Shown piece after piece: positions 6,958-16,199 of a stretch of DNA of 49,313 nucleotides. This DNA is from Rhodospirillales bacterium (GTDB lineage Bacteria > Pseudomonadota > Alphaproteobacteria > Rhodospirillales > Casp-alpha2), in assembly GCA_018662225.1 (NCBI GenBank), contig JABJGO010000037.1, positions 1-49,313 on the forward strand, read 5' to 3'. The notes under the pieces were generated by a model. The model was not told where the DNA came from, searched no databases, and saw only the letters and a list, made by a program, of their open reading frames with translations. The position numbers were made by a program, and so were the translations under genes. The stretch's first letter is position 1. Every line of letters starts with the position of its first letter.

Positions 6958-9489
6958 ATGGCAACGAAAAAAATGTTAATCGACACCACCCACGCAGAAG
7001 AAACGCGTGTGGTGATTGTCAACGGCAACCGGCTCGAAGACTTCGACGTTGAAGTAGAGTCAAAACGGCAACTAAAGAGCAACATATATCTGGCTAAAGT
7101 GACACGGGTAGAACCGTCGTTGCAGGCCGCGTTTGTTGATTTCGGCGGCAACCGTCACGGTTTTCTCGCGTTTAGCGAAATCCATCCCGATTACTACCAG
7201 ATTCCTGTCGCTGACAAGGAAGCCCTGATCGCTGAGCAATTGGAAGATCAGACGGACGATGATGATACCGACAACGGCAATGGTGAGTCGGACGATGGCA
7301 AAGCGGTGGAAAGCATTGGTGGCGATGATATTGACGAAGTGGAAACACGCCGCCCTGTAAAATCTCGCCGCAATTACAAAATTCAGGAAGTGATCAAGCG
7401 CCGCCAGATTCTGCTGGTGCAGGTCGTCAAGGAAGAACGCGGCAACAAGGGCGCTGCGCTAACAACCTATATTTCACTGCCCGGCCGGTATTGCGTTCTT
7501 ATGCCCAATACAGCACGTGGTGGTGGTATTTCACGCAAAATTTCCAACACATCGGATCGCCGTCGCCTGAAATCCATGCTCAACGAACTGGATATTCCCA
7601 AGGGTGTGGCGGTGATCGTGCGTACAGCAGGATCGAAGCGCACCAAGGCCGAGATCAAACGCGACTACGATTACCTCATGCGATTGTGGGATCAGATCCG
7701 CGAAACCACGCTGGAATCTATTGCGCCGTGTGTTGTCTATGAAGAAGGCAACCTGATCAAACGCGCCATCCGTGATCTATACACCAAAGAGATCGATGAT
7801 GTGATTGTGGAAGGTGCCGATGGCTACCGCACCGCCAAAGACTTCATGAAGTTGCTGATCCCCAGCCATGCAAAGCGGGTTCAGCCCTATAAGGAAGAAA
7901 CGCCATTATTCCACAAATATCAGGTGGAAACACAGTTGGATGCCATGCACGACCCCGTGGCCACATTACGGTCCGGCGGTTATCTGGTGATCAACCAGAC
8001 CGAAGCCCTGGTGGCTGTCGACGTGAACTCTGGCAAAGCGACGAAAGAGCGGAATATTGAAGAAACGGCCCTGCAGACCAATCTGGAAGCCGCAGATGAG
8101 GTTGCCCGCCAGCTACGCTTGCGCGATTTGGCTGGTTTGGTCGTCATCGATTTTATCGATATGGAAATACACCGCAACCAGACCAAAGTGGAACACCAAT
8201 TGAAAGAAGCCATGCGTGTTGATCGTGCACGCATTCAGATAGGCCGGATTTCGCCCTTTGGCTTGATGGAACTTTCCCGCCAGCGTCTACGCCCCAGCCT
8301 GATGGAAACCAGCACCGAGCCATGCCCACATTGCGCTGGTACCGGCGCGCGGCGGTCCATCGATTCAGGATCACTGAGCGTGCTTCGTGCCATTGAAGAA
8401 GAGGGCATGCGCGGACGTTCAACCTCAATCACCGTTAATGTGGCAACGCCCATTGCGCTTTATATCCTTAACCAGAAACGCGAGTCCCTGACGGCTATTG
8501 AACAACGTTACGGTATGCAGGTTATGTTGGCCGGCGACGATACACTGGTTGCACCGGATTACCGGATTGACCGGATGAAGGATGGCGTTGTCCAGTCGTC
8601 TACGTCCCGCGCTGACGCAAGCCAGTCAACACCACGGCAACAAGCGCCGACCCAACGCTCTCCCCGTAGAGACAGAGATGATGATGATGATGAGCAGGGT
8701 GACGATTCCCAGCCCCGGAAAAAGCGGCGGCGGCGGTCCCGTCGTGGTCGGGGTCGTGGCGGTGAAGATGGTGGGCAGAATCAGGAAACCACTGACGCCA
8801 GCAACGAGAACGATGGCGGCGGTGAAGGCAATCCCGATAATGACAACAGCGCATCAGACGACTCTGACGCGCCAAAGAAACGTCGTCGGGGACGTCGCGG
8901 CGGTCGGCGGCGGCCTAAAAACCAGAATGCTGATCAGGCAACGGAGCAGAATGCGGATCAAACAACAGAGCAGAATGAAGGCGAAGGAGTCACTGACTCA
9001 AATGCCACAAATGCCACAAATGCCATTGAAGCTGAAGCCGGTTCTGACGGTGCAACCGAGGCTGCACCCGCATCCGTTACGGACTCAGATGATGTAGGCG
9101 CCATCATCATCGACAAGCCCAAGCGGACACGCACGCGGAAAGCAAAACCCGCCAGCGATGATGCGGAAGCACCAGCAGAGTCTGAAGCCAGCCCTGTACC
9201 CGATGCTGATGAACAGCCTGAGGTGGCCGAAGTTAAAAAACCGGCTCGAAAATCACGGGCAAAGAAGGTTGTGGAAGAGGCCCCGGTTGAAGATACCCCG
9301 ACTGAACAGGCGGCACTTCCGGGCGAGAGCGAAATCTCTGTCGAACCGGTAGCGGTTGCTGAGCCTGTAGCAGATACCAGCGAACAGAACGCAGAACTGG
9401 CCATTGCCGCCAAGACAAATACAGTTGTGGTTGGTGACAAAGCTGAAAAAGCTGAAGAGAAATCCAAGCGCGGATGGTGGCGTCGGTAA
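6958..9489 (+). CDS. rne: Ribonuclease E
   Basis: The main endoribonuclease for mRNA decay and rRNA/tRNA processing; it also scaffolds the degradosome. The ATG at 6958 (GGAG 11 bases upstream) gives MATKKMLIDTTH, the normal RNase E N-terminus; the in-frame ATG at 6925 would add 11 unrelated residues. The S1 domain is split by an Asp/Glu-rich insert (~95-130). The catalytic core has the two Mg-binding aspartates in VAVDVNSGK (Asp355) and VVIDFIDM (~Asp398), and the zinc-link CPHCAGTG. From about residue 550 on it is low-complexity: DDDDDE, Arg-rich RKKRRRRSRRGRGRGG, repeated NADQ(A/T)TEQ, then Glu/Ala-rich sequence ending in GWWRR, a C-terminus typical of alphaproteobacteria. 843 aa in all. 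Confidence 0.97.
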   Translation: MATKKMLIDTTHAEETRVVIVNGNRLEDFDVEVESKRQLKSNIYLAKVTRVEPSLQAAFVDFGGNRHGFLAFSEIHPDYYQIPVADKEALIAEQLEDQTDDDDTDNGNGESDDGKAVESIGGDDIDEVETRRPVKSRRNYKIQEVIKRRQILLVQVVKEERGNKGAALTTYISLPGRYCVLMPNTARGGGISRKISNTSDRRRLKSMLNELDIPKGVAVIVRTAGSKRTKAEIKRDYDYLMRLWDQIRETTLESIAPCVVYEEGNLIKRAIRDLYTKEIDDVIVEGADGYRTAKDFMKLLIPSHAKRVQPYKEETPLFHKYQVETQLDAMHDPVATLRSGGYLVINQTEALVAVDVNSGKATKERNIEETALQTNLEAADEVARQLRLRDLAGLVVIDFIDMEIHRNQTKVEHQLKEAMRVDRARIQIGRISPFGLMELSRQRLRPSLMETSTEPCPHCAGTGARRSIDSGSLSVLRAIEEEGMRGRSTSITVNVATPIALYILNQKRESLTAIEQRYGMQVMLAGDDTLVAPDYRIDRMKDGVVQSSTSRADASQSTPRQQAPTQRSPRRDRDDDDDEQGDDSQPRKKRRRRSRRGRGRGGEDGGQNQETTDASNENDGGGEGNPDNDNSASDDSDAPKKRRRGRRGGRRRPKNQNADQATEQNADQTTEQNEGEGVTDSNATNATNAIEAEAGSDGATEAAPASVTDSDDVGAIIIDKPKRTRTRKAKPASDDAEAPAESEASPVPDADEQPEVAEVKKPARKSRAKKVVEEAPVEDTPTEQAALPGESEISVEPVAVAEPVADTSEQNAELAIAAKTNTVVVGDKAEKAEEKSKRGWWRR

Positions 9490-9528
9490 AAATCGCCCCA
9501 TTGTATAATCCACTGTAAGAATTGAAAT

Positions 9529-9558
9529 ACGCCTCGGCGCTTAACGGCTCCGGGGCGT
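9529..9558. terminator. Stem-loop between convergent rne and aminotransferase
   Basis: ACGCCTCGG (9529-9537) pairs with CCGGGGCGT (9550-9558), with one G-T wobble, around a 12-base loop. It sits in the 83-base gap between two convergent genes. The flanks are only moderately T-rich (TATCATGTTT on plus, ATTTCAATT on minus), so it may work in both directions but is not a textbook terminator. Confidence 0.55.
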
Positions 9559-9572
9559 TATCATGTTTACCC

Positions 9573-10721
9573 CTACCCTTGCCAGGCAATCAACCGACGC
9601 GCGGCCTCGGCCATGTCTTCGGTAGAGCGGGCAAAGGAAAACCGTACAAACGCATTGCCCCGTATCGGATCAAAATCGATGCCGGGGGTCGCCGCAACGC
9701 CCGTTTCCAGCAACATGCGTCGACAATAAGCTGAGCTGTCATCGGTGAAGGCACTCACATCCGCGTAGATGTAAAAAGCGCCATCAGCCGAGGCCAGCTT
9801 ATCAAACCCGGCTTTCGGTAATTCACGCAGCAACAGCTCTCTGTTTGCCGCATACCGCTCAATATTCAGGTCAAGCTCTTCTCGACAATCGAATGCGGCA
9901 ACGGCGGCACACTGGGACAATGTGGGTGGGGAAATAAACATATTCTGTGCCAGGCATTCCATAGACCGGAGCAAATCATCAGGCGCAATAATCCATCCCA
10001 GACGCCATCCGGTCATGGAAAAGTATTTAGAAAAACTATTGATGATGATGGCATCGTCCGTAAATGACAGCACACTGGTGGCGTCATCCACATACGTAAT
10101 ACCGTGATAAATTTCATCAGAGATCAATCTGATATCCTGCACCTTACAGTAATCCACCAAAGCCCGTAGCTGGTCGGCGCTCATCATGGTGCCGGTCGGG
10201 TTGGACGGACTGGCGATAATCAAACCATCCAGATCAGCCCCCAGTTCTTTGAGAATTTCAGGTGTAGGCTGGAAATTTGTCTCAGGCCCCACCGGCAGCT
10301 CAACAACCTCAATATTCACCGCCCGCAATATATTGCGGTAGGCCGGGTACCCCGGACTGGCCAGTGCGACCCGGTCGCCAGCATCAAAAGCAGACAGAAA
10401 CGCCAGCAGAAACCCACAGGAAGACCCCGTTGTCACAACCACATGTTCCGGGTTCACAGACAGTCCGTATGTATCCTGATAATGCCCGGCAATGGCATTG
10501 CGCAAGGGTGGGATACCCAACGCCTGCGTGTAGCCCAAGCGGTCCTGATCCAGGGTTTCCTTGGCGGCCGCAATCACACCACTTGGTGCGCTTGTATCCG
10601 GTTGGCCGATTTCCATATGCATGACGTTTTCGCCAGCCTGTTCACGCTCGGTGGCCGCACGCATAACATCCATAACCACGAATGGCGGGACCTGCCCTCG
10701 ATTGGAAATTTTAAGAGCCAC
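9573..10721 (-). CDS. Class I/II PLP-dependent aminotransferase (AspC/AlaT-like)
   Basis: A fold-type I aminotransferase moving amino groups between amino acids and 2-oxo acids in the cytoplasm. Seen: N-terminal MEIGQPDTSAP substrate loop, GYTQALGIPPLR, ASPSNPTGTMMS, the PLP-contacting DEIYHGI, and the Schiff-base lysine in INSFSKYFSMTGWRLGW. Arg near the C-terminus (FVRFSFARS) would bind the substrate carboxylate. 382 aa is normal. The substrate cannot be read from the sequence; aspartate, alanine or aromatic amino acids are all possible. Its start lies 12 bases after the end of the gamma-glutamyltransferase on the same strand, so the two are probably co-transcribed and could jointly salvage glutamyl compounds. 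Confidence 0.9.
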   Translation of the reverse strand: MALKISNRGQVPPFVVMDVMRAATEREQAGENVMHMEIGQPDTSAPSGVIAAAKETLDQDRLGYTQALGIPPLRNAIAGHYQDTYGLSVNPEHVVVTTGSSCGFLLAFLSAFDAGDRVALASPGYPAYRNILRAVNIEVVELPVGPETNFQPTPEILKELGADLDGLIIASPSNPTGTMMSADQLRALVDYCKVQDIRLISDEIYHGITYVDDATSVLSFTDDAIIINSFSKYFSMTGWRLGWIIAPDDLLRSMECLAQNMFISPPTLSQCAAVAAFDCREELDLNIERYAANRELLLRELPKAGFDKLASADGAFYIYADVSAFTDDSSAYCRRMLLETGVAATPGIDFDPIRGNAFVRFSFARSTEDMAEAARRLIAWQG

Positions 10722-10733
10722 GATTAATCGCCC

Positions 10734-12461
10734 TCACAAACCTTCGGCCATGAATGACAGGCCAAAGCCGCGTGGATCATGTGCAACATCACAGCTATTG
10801 GGGAACTCAGGCAGCCCTTCGAAGCACATGAAGGCATTGACCCGGCCGATGGATTTAACCTCGGTCGTTTGATGCCCGCCCGCTTTCAAGGCAGCAATAA
10901 TCGAAGGATCAAGCCCGCGCTCAAAATACGTAATGTCCGGATATCCACCGTGATGCACCCGTTTGGCATCCATGCCGCCCCGAAGCACGCCTTCGCCCAG
11001 ATATGATCGTGCCAGCACATTCATCAATGCTGTGGGAGCCGTAACGCCACCGGTGGCGGCACCTGCCCAATAGAATTTATTGGTATTCTCATTGATAATC
11101 AGGCTGGGAACCAGTGATGTAGCACCTCGTCCACTGCTGCTCTGGCCACCATTATCCGGAATGGTTGATAAAACGATACCCGTTCCCGGTGCAACGCGTC
11201 CGGTGCCGAACATGTTGTTCATGCTAAGCGCACAGGCAACCGCGCCACCATCCTTGTCCACGGCGATAAAACTAGTGCCGGACGGATTTTCACGCCGCGG
11301 TACCGGGCTTTGCGCCAACCCGCCAACCGCTGTGTGGCGCTGCGCGTTATAGCTCTCCATATCCTGATCAAGCCGTCTGAAATCCATCAATTCCGCTACA
11401 GACCAACGGGTGGAGCTATCATCAAGCATCCAACGGGCCCGGTCGGCATAGGCCCGCATACCTGCTTCGGCGAGCACATGGGACTGCTCATCAGGCTCGG
11501 CGTCTTCAAACCGGTCATCTTCTGTCATCATATACCACATACTGCCCGCAACTGCCCCCGCTGCGGCTGGTGGCTGTGGCAGAAACAGGATGGAATCACC
11601 GGCATCAACCCGCAGCGGTTCACGCCAAACGGGTTTGAAATCACGCATATCGTCGGCGCTCAACGAGCCCCCTGCCCGTATGGCCCCGTCAACGATCAGG
11701 CGTGCAGTCTGTCCGCCATAAAAATCGCCCGGTCCTTTGGACGTCATCTGGGTGAGGATCGCCGACAACTCTAACTGTCTGATGATTTCACCTTCCTGAA
11801 CCAAACCACCAGTTTCGGGGTTGGAGAATATCTTCATGAATTCACGATCAGTGTGCAGAGCACTACCGGCGGCATTAATATCATGCGCCAGTGCGCGTGA
11901 GACCGGGGTGCCAAACCGCGCCAGATTTCCAGCCGGTGCAACCAGGGTTTCCCACCGAAGTTCACCATATTTTGCGTGAAGCGCGAAAAAACCACGCGGA
12001 TTGCCGGGAATGGCGCTGGGACGTGAGGCCGAACCGGGAATATCGCGGGGGGCCATGGCCAGGAAGTCCAGTACCTGGGTTTCTTGGGACGCGGCATCAT
12101 GCACCATGCACACACCACCCCCACCCAAACTGGCTGCTGACGGCAGTGTCACGGCCAGCGTAAAGTACATGGCAACAGCAACGTCCGACGCATTGCCACC
12201 AGCTGACAGAACGTCCCGGCCAACCAACGCCGCCCGTGGCTCATCTGCTGCCACTCCGCCAATGAAACCTTCAATAAGCCCAACAGTACCCCGAATCCCG
12301 TCATCTTCCGGCATCAGGCCACAGGCCGCAACTGACAGCCCCAGAATCAGCCAAAGGACCAGAGTGCCTACAAATTGACGTATTCTTCGGGCAAGACTAC
12401 TCTTCCTGCCAGAAAACTCAGGGCCAGAAAACTCAGGGAATGTTGTTTTGTTTAAAGTCAT
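10734..12461 (-). CDS. Gamma-glutamyltransferase family lipoprotein
   Basis: GGTs are Ntn-hydrolases that cleave or transfer gamma-glutamyl groups, for example from glutathione, in the periplasm. The ATG at 12461 is chosen because it is followed by a basic region, a hydrophobic helix and the lipobox LSVAAC (Cys ~42). The large-subunit region includes LPSAASLGGGGVCMV; the likely autoprocessing Thr is Thr396 in SGTSFIAVD, leaving a ~180-residue small subunit with SMNNMFGTGR and AATGG. The context around the nucleophile departs from the TTHxSVVD consensus, so enzymatic specificity is uncertain. The 575-aa length is normal. A PEFSG-PEFSG duplication lies in the pre-signal region. Its start overlaps that of the divergent M48 gene by 14 bases. 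Followed directly by the aminotransferase. Confidence 0.85.
   Translation of the reverse strand: MTLNKTTFPEFSGPEFSGRKSSLARRIRQFVGTLVLWLILGLSVAACGLMPEDDGIRGTVGLIEGFIGGVAADEPRAALVGRDVLSAGGNASDVAVAMYFTLAVTLPSAASLGGGGVCMVHDAASQETQVLDFLAMAPRDIPGSASRPSAIPGNPRGFFALHAKYGELRWETLVAPAGNLARFGTPVSRALAHDINAAGSALHTDREFMKIFSNPETGGLVQEGEIIRQLELSAILTQMTSKGPGDFYGGQTARLIVDGAIRAGGSLSADDMRDFKPVWREPLRVDAGDSILFLPQPPAAAGAVAGSMWYMMTEDDRFEDAEPDEQSHVLAEAGMRAYADRARWMLDDSSTRWSVAELMDFRRLDQDMESYNAQRHTAVGGLAQSPVPRRENPSGTSFIAVDKDGGAVACALSMNNMFGTGRVAPGTGIVLSTIPDNGGQSSSGRGATSLVPSLIINENTNKFYWAGAATGGVTAPTALMNVLARSYLGEGVLRGGMDAKRVHHGGYPDITYFERGLDPSIIAALKAGGHQTTEVKSIGRVNAFMCFEGLPEFPNSCDVAHDPRGFGLSFMAEGL
12408..12437. repeat. 15-bp perfect tandem duplication at a divergent gene junction
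   Basis: GCCAGAAAACTCAGG occurs twice in tandem (12408-12422, 12423-12437). On the minus strand it encodes PEFSG twice near the N-terminus of the gamma-glutamyltransferase. On the plus strand the second copy supplies the CAGGGA that serves as ribosome binding site for the M48 gene starting at 12448. Confidence 0.85.
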
Positions 12462-13809
12462 CAGGGTCGCCATTACCATTCTATGTTTGCTATTGCCGTT
12501 GTTGGTCTCGATTACCCCGGCATTTGCACAAAGCAAACGAATCCTGATCCGGGACGCGGAAACGGAAAGTACCATCCGCGCGTACACAAAGCCACTCTTT
12601 GAAGCAGCGGGCCTTGTGCCCTCTGATGTGGGCATCAAACTAATCTTGGACAGCTCGCTGAACGCCTTCGTAACAGGCGGGCAGAACATCTACCTTCATA
12701 CCGGTTTGATTTTGAATACAACCAATGTTGATGAACTGATTGGCGTCATTGCCCACGAAACCGGACACATTTCAGGGGGCCACCTGGCCCGCTCATCAGA
12801 TGCCATGAATGACGCCAAGACACTGGGTATCGTCGCGACGATCCTGGGCGTCAGTGCCGGAATTCTATCAGGCCGGGGCGATGTGGCCGCCGCCGCCGCC
12901 GCCGGTGGAACAGAACTCACCAAACGATCATTCTTGAAATTCAGCCGCACCCAGGAATCATCCGCCGATCAAGCCGCGCTGACATTATTAGAAAGCAACG
13001 GCATGTCTGCGCGTGGGTTATATGACTTTCTGCACGTACTGGAGGACAATGATCTGTTAAGCCCGGAACGTCAGGACCCGTACCAGCGGTCCCACCCCGT
13101 AACGCGTGAACGCATTGCCGTTATTGAAAATCACATGGTTGACTCTCCGTTCACCGACGCCCGCCCGCCCAGCGCCGTGCAATTGGCTCATGACCGTGTG
13201 CGCGCAAAACTATTCGCCTACACCCACCCCTTTATTACAACATTACGAGAATACCCGAAGACCGACACATCCATCGCCGCACGCTACGCGCGCGCCTTCG
13301 CCTATTACAAGAGACCGGACCTTGAGACGGCGCTGACACTTATTGATGAACTCATCACTGAAATGCCTGAAGATGCCTATTTTCATGAGCTAAAGGCCGA
13401 GATGCTTTTCGATCACGGACAGGTAGCGCAAGCTGTTCCCTACTATGAACTGGCATCTAGTCTGGCCCCGGACACGGCAATATTGTTGATTGAACTGGCG
13501 CGTGCACAGGTAGCAACAGAAGATCCAGCCATGATGGAGCCCGCCATCAAGAACCTGAAAAGAAGCCTTTTCTTTGAGCCCAGGTCCTCGTTCGCATGGA
13601 ATCAACTGGCTATCGCCTATGGCCGGAGCGATCGTATGGGCCTGAGCGCCTTGGCCATGGCAGAAGAGGCCATGCTGCAACGCCGCTACAGCGATGCCGT
13701 TTATCAGGCGGGAAAAGCCGAAACCATGTTTAATCCCGGCACGAAAGAGCATTTGCAGGCCGCAGATATCATGAATGCGGCTGAGAATGCTGTCAGCCAA
13801 GCCCCTTGA
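12448..13809 (+). CDS. Periplasmic M48 metalloprotease with TPR-like C-terminus (BepA/YfgC-like)
   Basis: BepA-type proteins are periplasmic zinc proteases and chaperones that control outer-membrane assembly. A signal peptide (residues 1-27, cut after AFA) leads to the M48 domain with HETGH at His103-Glu104-His107 and the third ligand in RTQESSAD (Glu170). Residues ~270-440 are repeated helical pairs consistent with tetratricopeptide repeats. No ATG is available before the signal peptide; TTG at 12448 with CAGGGA seven bases upstream is the best start. The stop overlaps the next ATG (TGATG), so translation is probably coupled to the lipoprotein gene, and the DsbA-like gene follows on the same strand. 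This forms an envelope quality-control set. Confidence 0.88.
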   Translation: MFKVIRVAITILCLLLPLLVSITPAFAQSKRILIRDAETESTIRAYTKPLFEAAGLVPSDVGIKLILDSSLNAFVTGGQNIYLHTGLILNTTNVDELIGVIAHETGHISGGHLARSSDAMNDAKTLGIVATILGVSAGILSGRGDVAAAAAAGGTELTKRSFLKFSRTQESSADQAALTLLESNGMSARGLYDFLHVLEDNDLLSPERQDPYQRSHPVTRERIAVIENHMVDSPFTDARPPSAVQLAHDRVRAKLFAYTHPFITTLREYPKTDTSIAARYARAFAYYKRPDLETALTLIDELITEMPEDAYFHELKAEMLFDHGQVAQAVPYYELASSLAPDTAILLIELARAQVATEDPAMMEPAIKNLKRSLFFEPRSSFAWNQLAIAYGRSDRMGLSALAMAEEAMLQRRYSDAVYQAGKAETMFNPGTKEHLQAADIMNAAENAVSQAP

Positions 13810-14534
13810 TGCGAATGCCCCCTCCACGTCTCCATTCTTGGGCATTTGCTGTACTTGGATTGCTTTTGACGGCCTGCGCACCCGTGCCTAAAACAGCCAC
13901 TATTGGCCCGGATGGCACGTTGAATGTGCTAGGCCCCAAGGCGGAATTTGTTACGGCGCTCGATGATGGCACCTGGATTGCGCACGGCAACCTCGGCCCT
14001 GGACAACTCGGTATTGTGGATGAGGACGATGTGCGGGCATTGCTCGTTCGCGGCACTAATCGCGATTTTTCACTGATCCGTTTGTTGAATGCGCAACTTC
14101 TTGCGACACCGTTTCTTGAGTGGTCATGGAAAGTGGCCGCGACGGATACGCCATTCCACGAGACGTCTCTGCTGATCGGGTTTACAGCACCAGTCGGTGC
14201 ACCCGAACGAGATATGCCGGAAATGATCCCGGACATACCAAACGCATTTGGGGCAAACCGGTTTTTATCTATTCGGTGGGCTAATTCAGCGCTGGTACGC
14301 GGCCACGTTCGCAAGGCGGATGGGCAGATCGATGTGCCCATCTACATTGCGCGTGGCGGCAATGAGAACACCGGGCGGTGGTGGCGCGAAGGTTTGTCAC
14401 TATCGGAACCCTACGCCCAATTGTGGCCCGGTGAGGATATGTCCCAGGTCCGCATCGCGTTCCTAGCCATTGTCGCGCAGACGAGACATCCGCGCACCGA
14501 TATGTATCTCGCCAACATAGACCTGTTCCGTTAA
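13809..14534 (+). CDS. Lipoprotein of unknown function (possibly DUF3047-like)
   Basis: The start ATG at 13809 overlaps the M48 stop as TGATG. A short signal peptide ends in the lipobox LLTAC (Cys about residue 22), so the protein should be lipid-anchored in the envelope. The mature part, about 220 aa, is beta-rich with no obvious active site; the FLEWSWKVAATDTP segment, a WWREG patch and the ending YLANIDLFR recall DUF3047 proteins, but the match is weak and from memory. Tight coupling to the BepA-like protease suggests a role in the same envelope process. I cannot assign a reaction. Confidence 0.75.
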   Translation: MRMPPPRLHSWAFAVLGLLLTACAPVPKTATIGPDGTLNVLGPKAEFVTALDDGTWIAHGNLGPGQLGIVDEDDVRALLVRGTNRDFSLIRLLNAQLLATPFLEWSWKVAATDTPFHETSLLIGFTAPVGAPERDMPEMIPDIPNAFGANRFLSIRWANSALVRGHVRKADGQIDVPIYIARGGNENTGRWWREGLSLSEPYAQLWPGEDMSQVRIAFLAIVAQTRHPRTDMYLANIDLFR

Positions 14535-14611
14535 CCGGTGCCCTTGTTCCATCCCTGCTTTTCGGGCAGAATTGGTCTAACGTCACCTTCTATAAATCAG
14601 GAATATACTTG

Positions 14612-15391
14612 ATGCCCATGTATCACCGCCACACCCGCTCTCTTAAAAATATTTGCGCCGTTAGTGCTCTAACCCTCAGCCTTTTGTGGGCAGCCCCACT
14701 GCCAGCATGGGCGGCAGAGCATATGAGTGAAGAAGAAAAACAGGCCATCGAAAACCTGGTCCGTGATTATCTGATGGCCAACCCAGACGTTATTTTGGAA
14801 TCCGTTCGGCTCTACCGCGAGCAAGAAGCCGTTGCTGAACAAGAACGCGTTAGCGCCACGCTGGCTTCCTTGGGTGATATTCTGGCGGACGATCCTATAA
14901 CACCGATCATGGGTAACCCGGATGGCGCAATTACCATTGTGGAATTTTTTGATTACCAGTGCGGGTACTGCAAAAAAGTGCTCAGCGTCGTCAAGGAAAT
15001 GATCAGCACTAATCAGAATATTCGCCTCGTTTTCATGGAATTCCCAATCCTGGGTGAGGAGTCTGTTCTGGCGTCTCGCGCATCGCTGGCGATTTGGATT
15101 AACTGGCCCGACCGATATGAAGCGTTCCATAATGCGCTGATGGGTGGCCGGGGTGCTATCAGCCAGAGCCGCATCATGGAAATTGCCGCAACGCTGGATT
15201 TGGATACGAACCAACTGGCAGAGGCCATGAACGATCCCCGTATCAATGAAGCATTGGGAGACAACCAAGATCTGGCTGAATCCCTTGGCATTAGTGGAAC
15301 GCCAGCCTTCATCATCGGTGACCAACTGATTCCGGGCGCTATTGATATTTCAACGATGAGAGAACTGGTGGAAAAGGCGGCTGCCAGCTAA
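14612..15391 (+). CDS. DsbA-family thiol:disulfide oxidoreductase (DsbA/BdbD/DsbG-like)
   Basis: A periplasmic thioredoxin-fold protein that forms or isomerises disulfides. The signal peptide covers residues ~1-35 (ends PAWAA). A helical N-terminal extension (~40-95) precedes the thioredoxin fold with the active site CGYC (Cys117, Cys120) in FFDYQCGYCKKV and the cis-proline loop SGTPAFIIGD. AGGAA at 14599-14603 favours ATG 14612 over TTG 14609; ATG 14618 is also possible. The N-terminal extension is typical of the alphaproteobacterial DsbA-like/Com1 group. Third gene in the M48-lipoprotein-DsbA run; it converges on the PDZ gene with only 6 bases between stops. Likely clients nearby are EipB and the ten-cysteine secreted protein, by inference only. 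Confidence 0.9.
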   Translation: MPMYHRHTRSLKNICAVSALTLSLLWAAPLPAWAAEHMSEEEKQAIENLVRDYLMANPDVILESVRLYREQEAVAEQERVSATLASLGDILADDPITPIMGNPDGAITIVEFFDYQCGYCKKVLSVVKEMISTNQNIRLVFMEFPILGEESVLASRASLAIWINWPDRYEAFHNALMGGRGAISQSRIMEIAATLDLDTNQLAEAMNDPRINEALGDNQDLAESLGISGTPAFIIGDQLIPGAIDISTMRELVEKAAAS

Positions 15392-15397
15392 ATTCCT

Positions 15398-16114
15398 CTA
15401 ACGCACTGGCAGCATGATCAGCATGTAGCCATCAGTCCGTTCAAGCAGCAATAAAACCTGGCGCTTTTGCGCATCTTTGGCAGCCTGATAAATTTCGATA
15501 AATTGTTCAGGTAGCCACACGTCCTGTTGATTGATCTGAACGATAATATCACCGCGCTTGATGATCTCGGAAATACCCTTGGATGGATCAACCAGTGAGA
15601 CCAGCAGGCCTTCTGAATCCCAGCGAACCGCGAACTTTTCTCTGACCTTTGCTGGTAACGCAATCATGGTCAGGCCCAGGGCCGGAACTTGCCCCACAAA
15701 TGATTTCGCGATGTCACGTGACACAGGCCAAGACCCCACGACCATGCTCAGGTCCATCATTTTGCCGGCGCGCAAGACAGACAGATCGACCGTGTTACCT
15801 GGCGTAAGGGCCTGTGCCACTGAAACAAGTTGGGTCAGCGACGTTATATCCGTGCCATCCATGGCAAGCAGTAAGTCACCACGCATAACACCAGCAGCTG
15901 ATGCCGCTGTATCACGGCCAACATCACGAATCATGATACCACTGGGTGCATCTATGCCCAACGCAGCCATCGCGTCAGCCGGTAATTCTTGTGGCTGCAT
16001 ACCAAGGTAGGCACGCTCCGCCGCAATGGCCGAACCGCCCGTCAATGCCAAAAGAAGTAACAGAACCGCAGATGCGAAGCGCATTCTGAGAACCTTATGT
16101 GTCATGCCAATCAT
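15398..16114 (-). CDS. Secreted double-PDZ protein without a protease domain
   Basis: A signal peptide (cut after SAIAA, about residue 31) is followed by two PDZ domains, roughly residues 33-130 (AYLGMQPQEL, GIMIRDVGRDTAASAAGV, GDLLLAMDG) and 140-230 (EGLLVSLVDPSKGI, RGDIIVQINQQDV). The layout resembles the C-terminal half of DegP/HtrA proteases, but there is no trypsin-like domain or catalytic triad, and nothing in the upstream sequence supplies one. It may be a peptide-binding adaptor or a decayed HtrA. It follows EipB on the same strand after 85 bases. Start could be ATG 16114, or ATG 16105 which gives a shorter n-region. Confidence 0.75.
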   Translation of the reverse strand: MIGMTHKVLRMRFASAVLLLLLALTGGSAIAAERAYLGMQPQELPADAMAALGIDAPSGIMIRDVGRDTAASAAGVMRGDLLLAMDGTDITSLTQLVSVAQALTPGNTVDLSVLRAGKMMDLSMVVGSWPVSRDIAKSFVGQVPALGLTMIALPAKVREKFAVRWDSEGLLVSLVDPSKGISEIIKRGDIIVQINQQDVWLPEQFIEIYQAAKDAQKRQVLLLLERTDGYMLIMLPVR

Positions 16115-16199
16115 TACCCCAACTCAGCCGTCACCATTAATGTAAGGAATTGTTCTTAATTATACAACAAATACAATCGTTTATGATTTCCGGATGTGG

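Noticed and set aside
8958-9467. Long antisense open frame opposite the rne tail
   Set aside because: It mirrors the low-complexity Glu/Ala/Arg codons of the RNase E tail, is Ser/Ala-rich with no recognisable domain, and has no plausible start signal.
12448-12689. Extended gamma-glutamyltransferase starting at 12689
   Set aside because: The extra 76 residues lie antisense to the signal peptide and start of the M48 protease and have no lipoprotein-like character; the ATG at 12461 precedes a proper lipobox.
12890-12910. Alanine codon run in the M48 gene as a phase-variable repeat
   Set aside because: The GCC run is short, in frame and encodes a common Ala-rich helix; nothing suggests slippage.
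14535-14611. Hairpin CTGC...GCAG as a terminator before the DsbA-like gene
   Set aside because: Only four pairs and no T-run; more likely a simple gap within the same run of genes.
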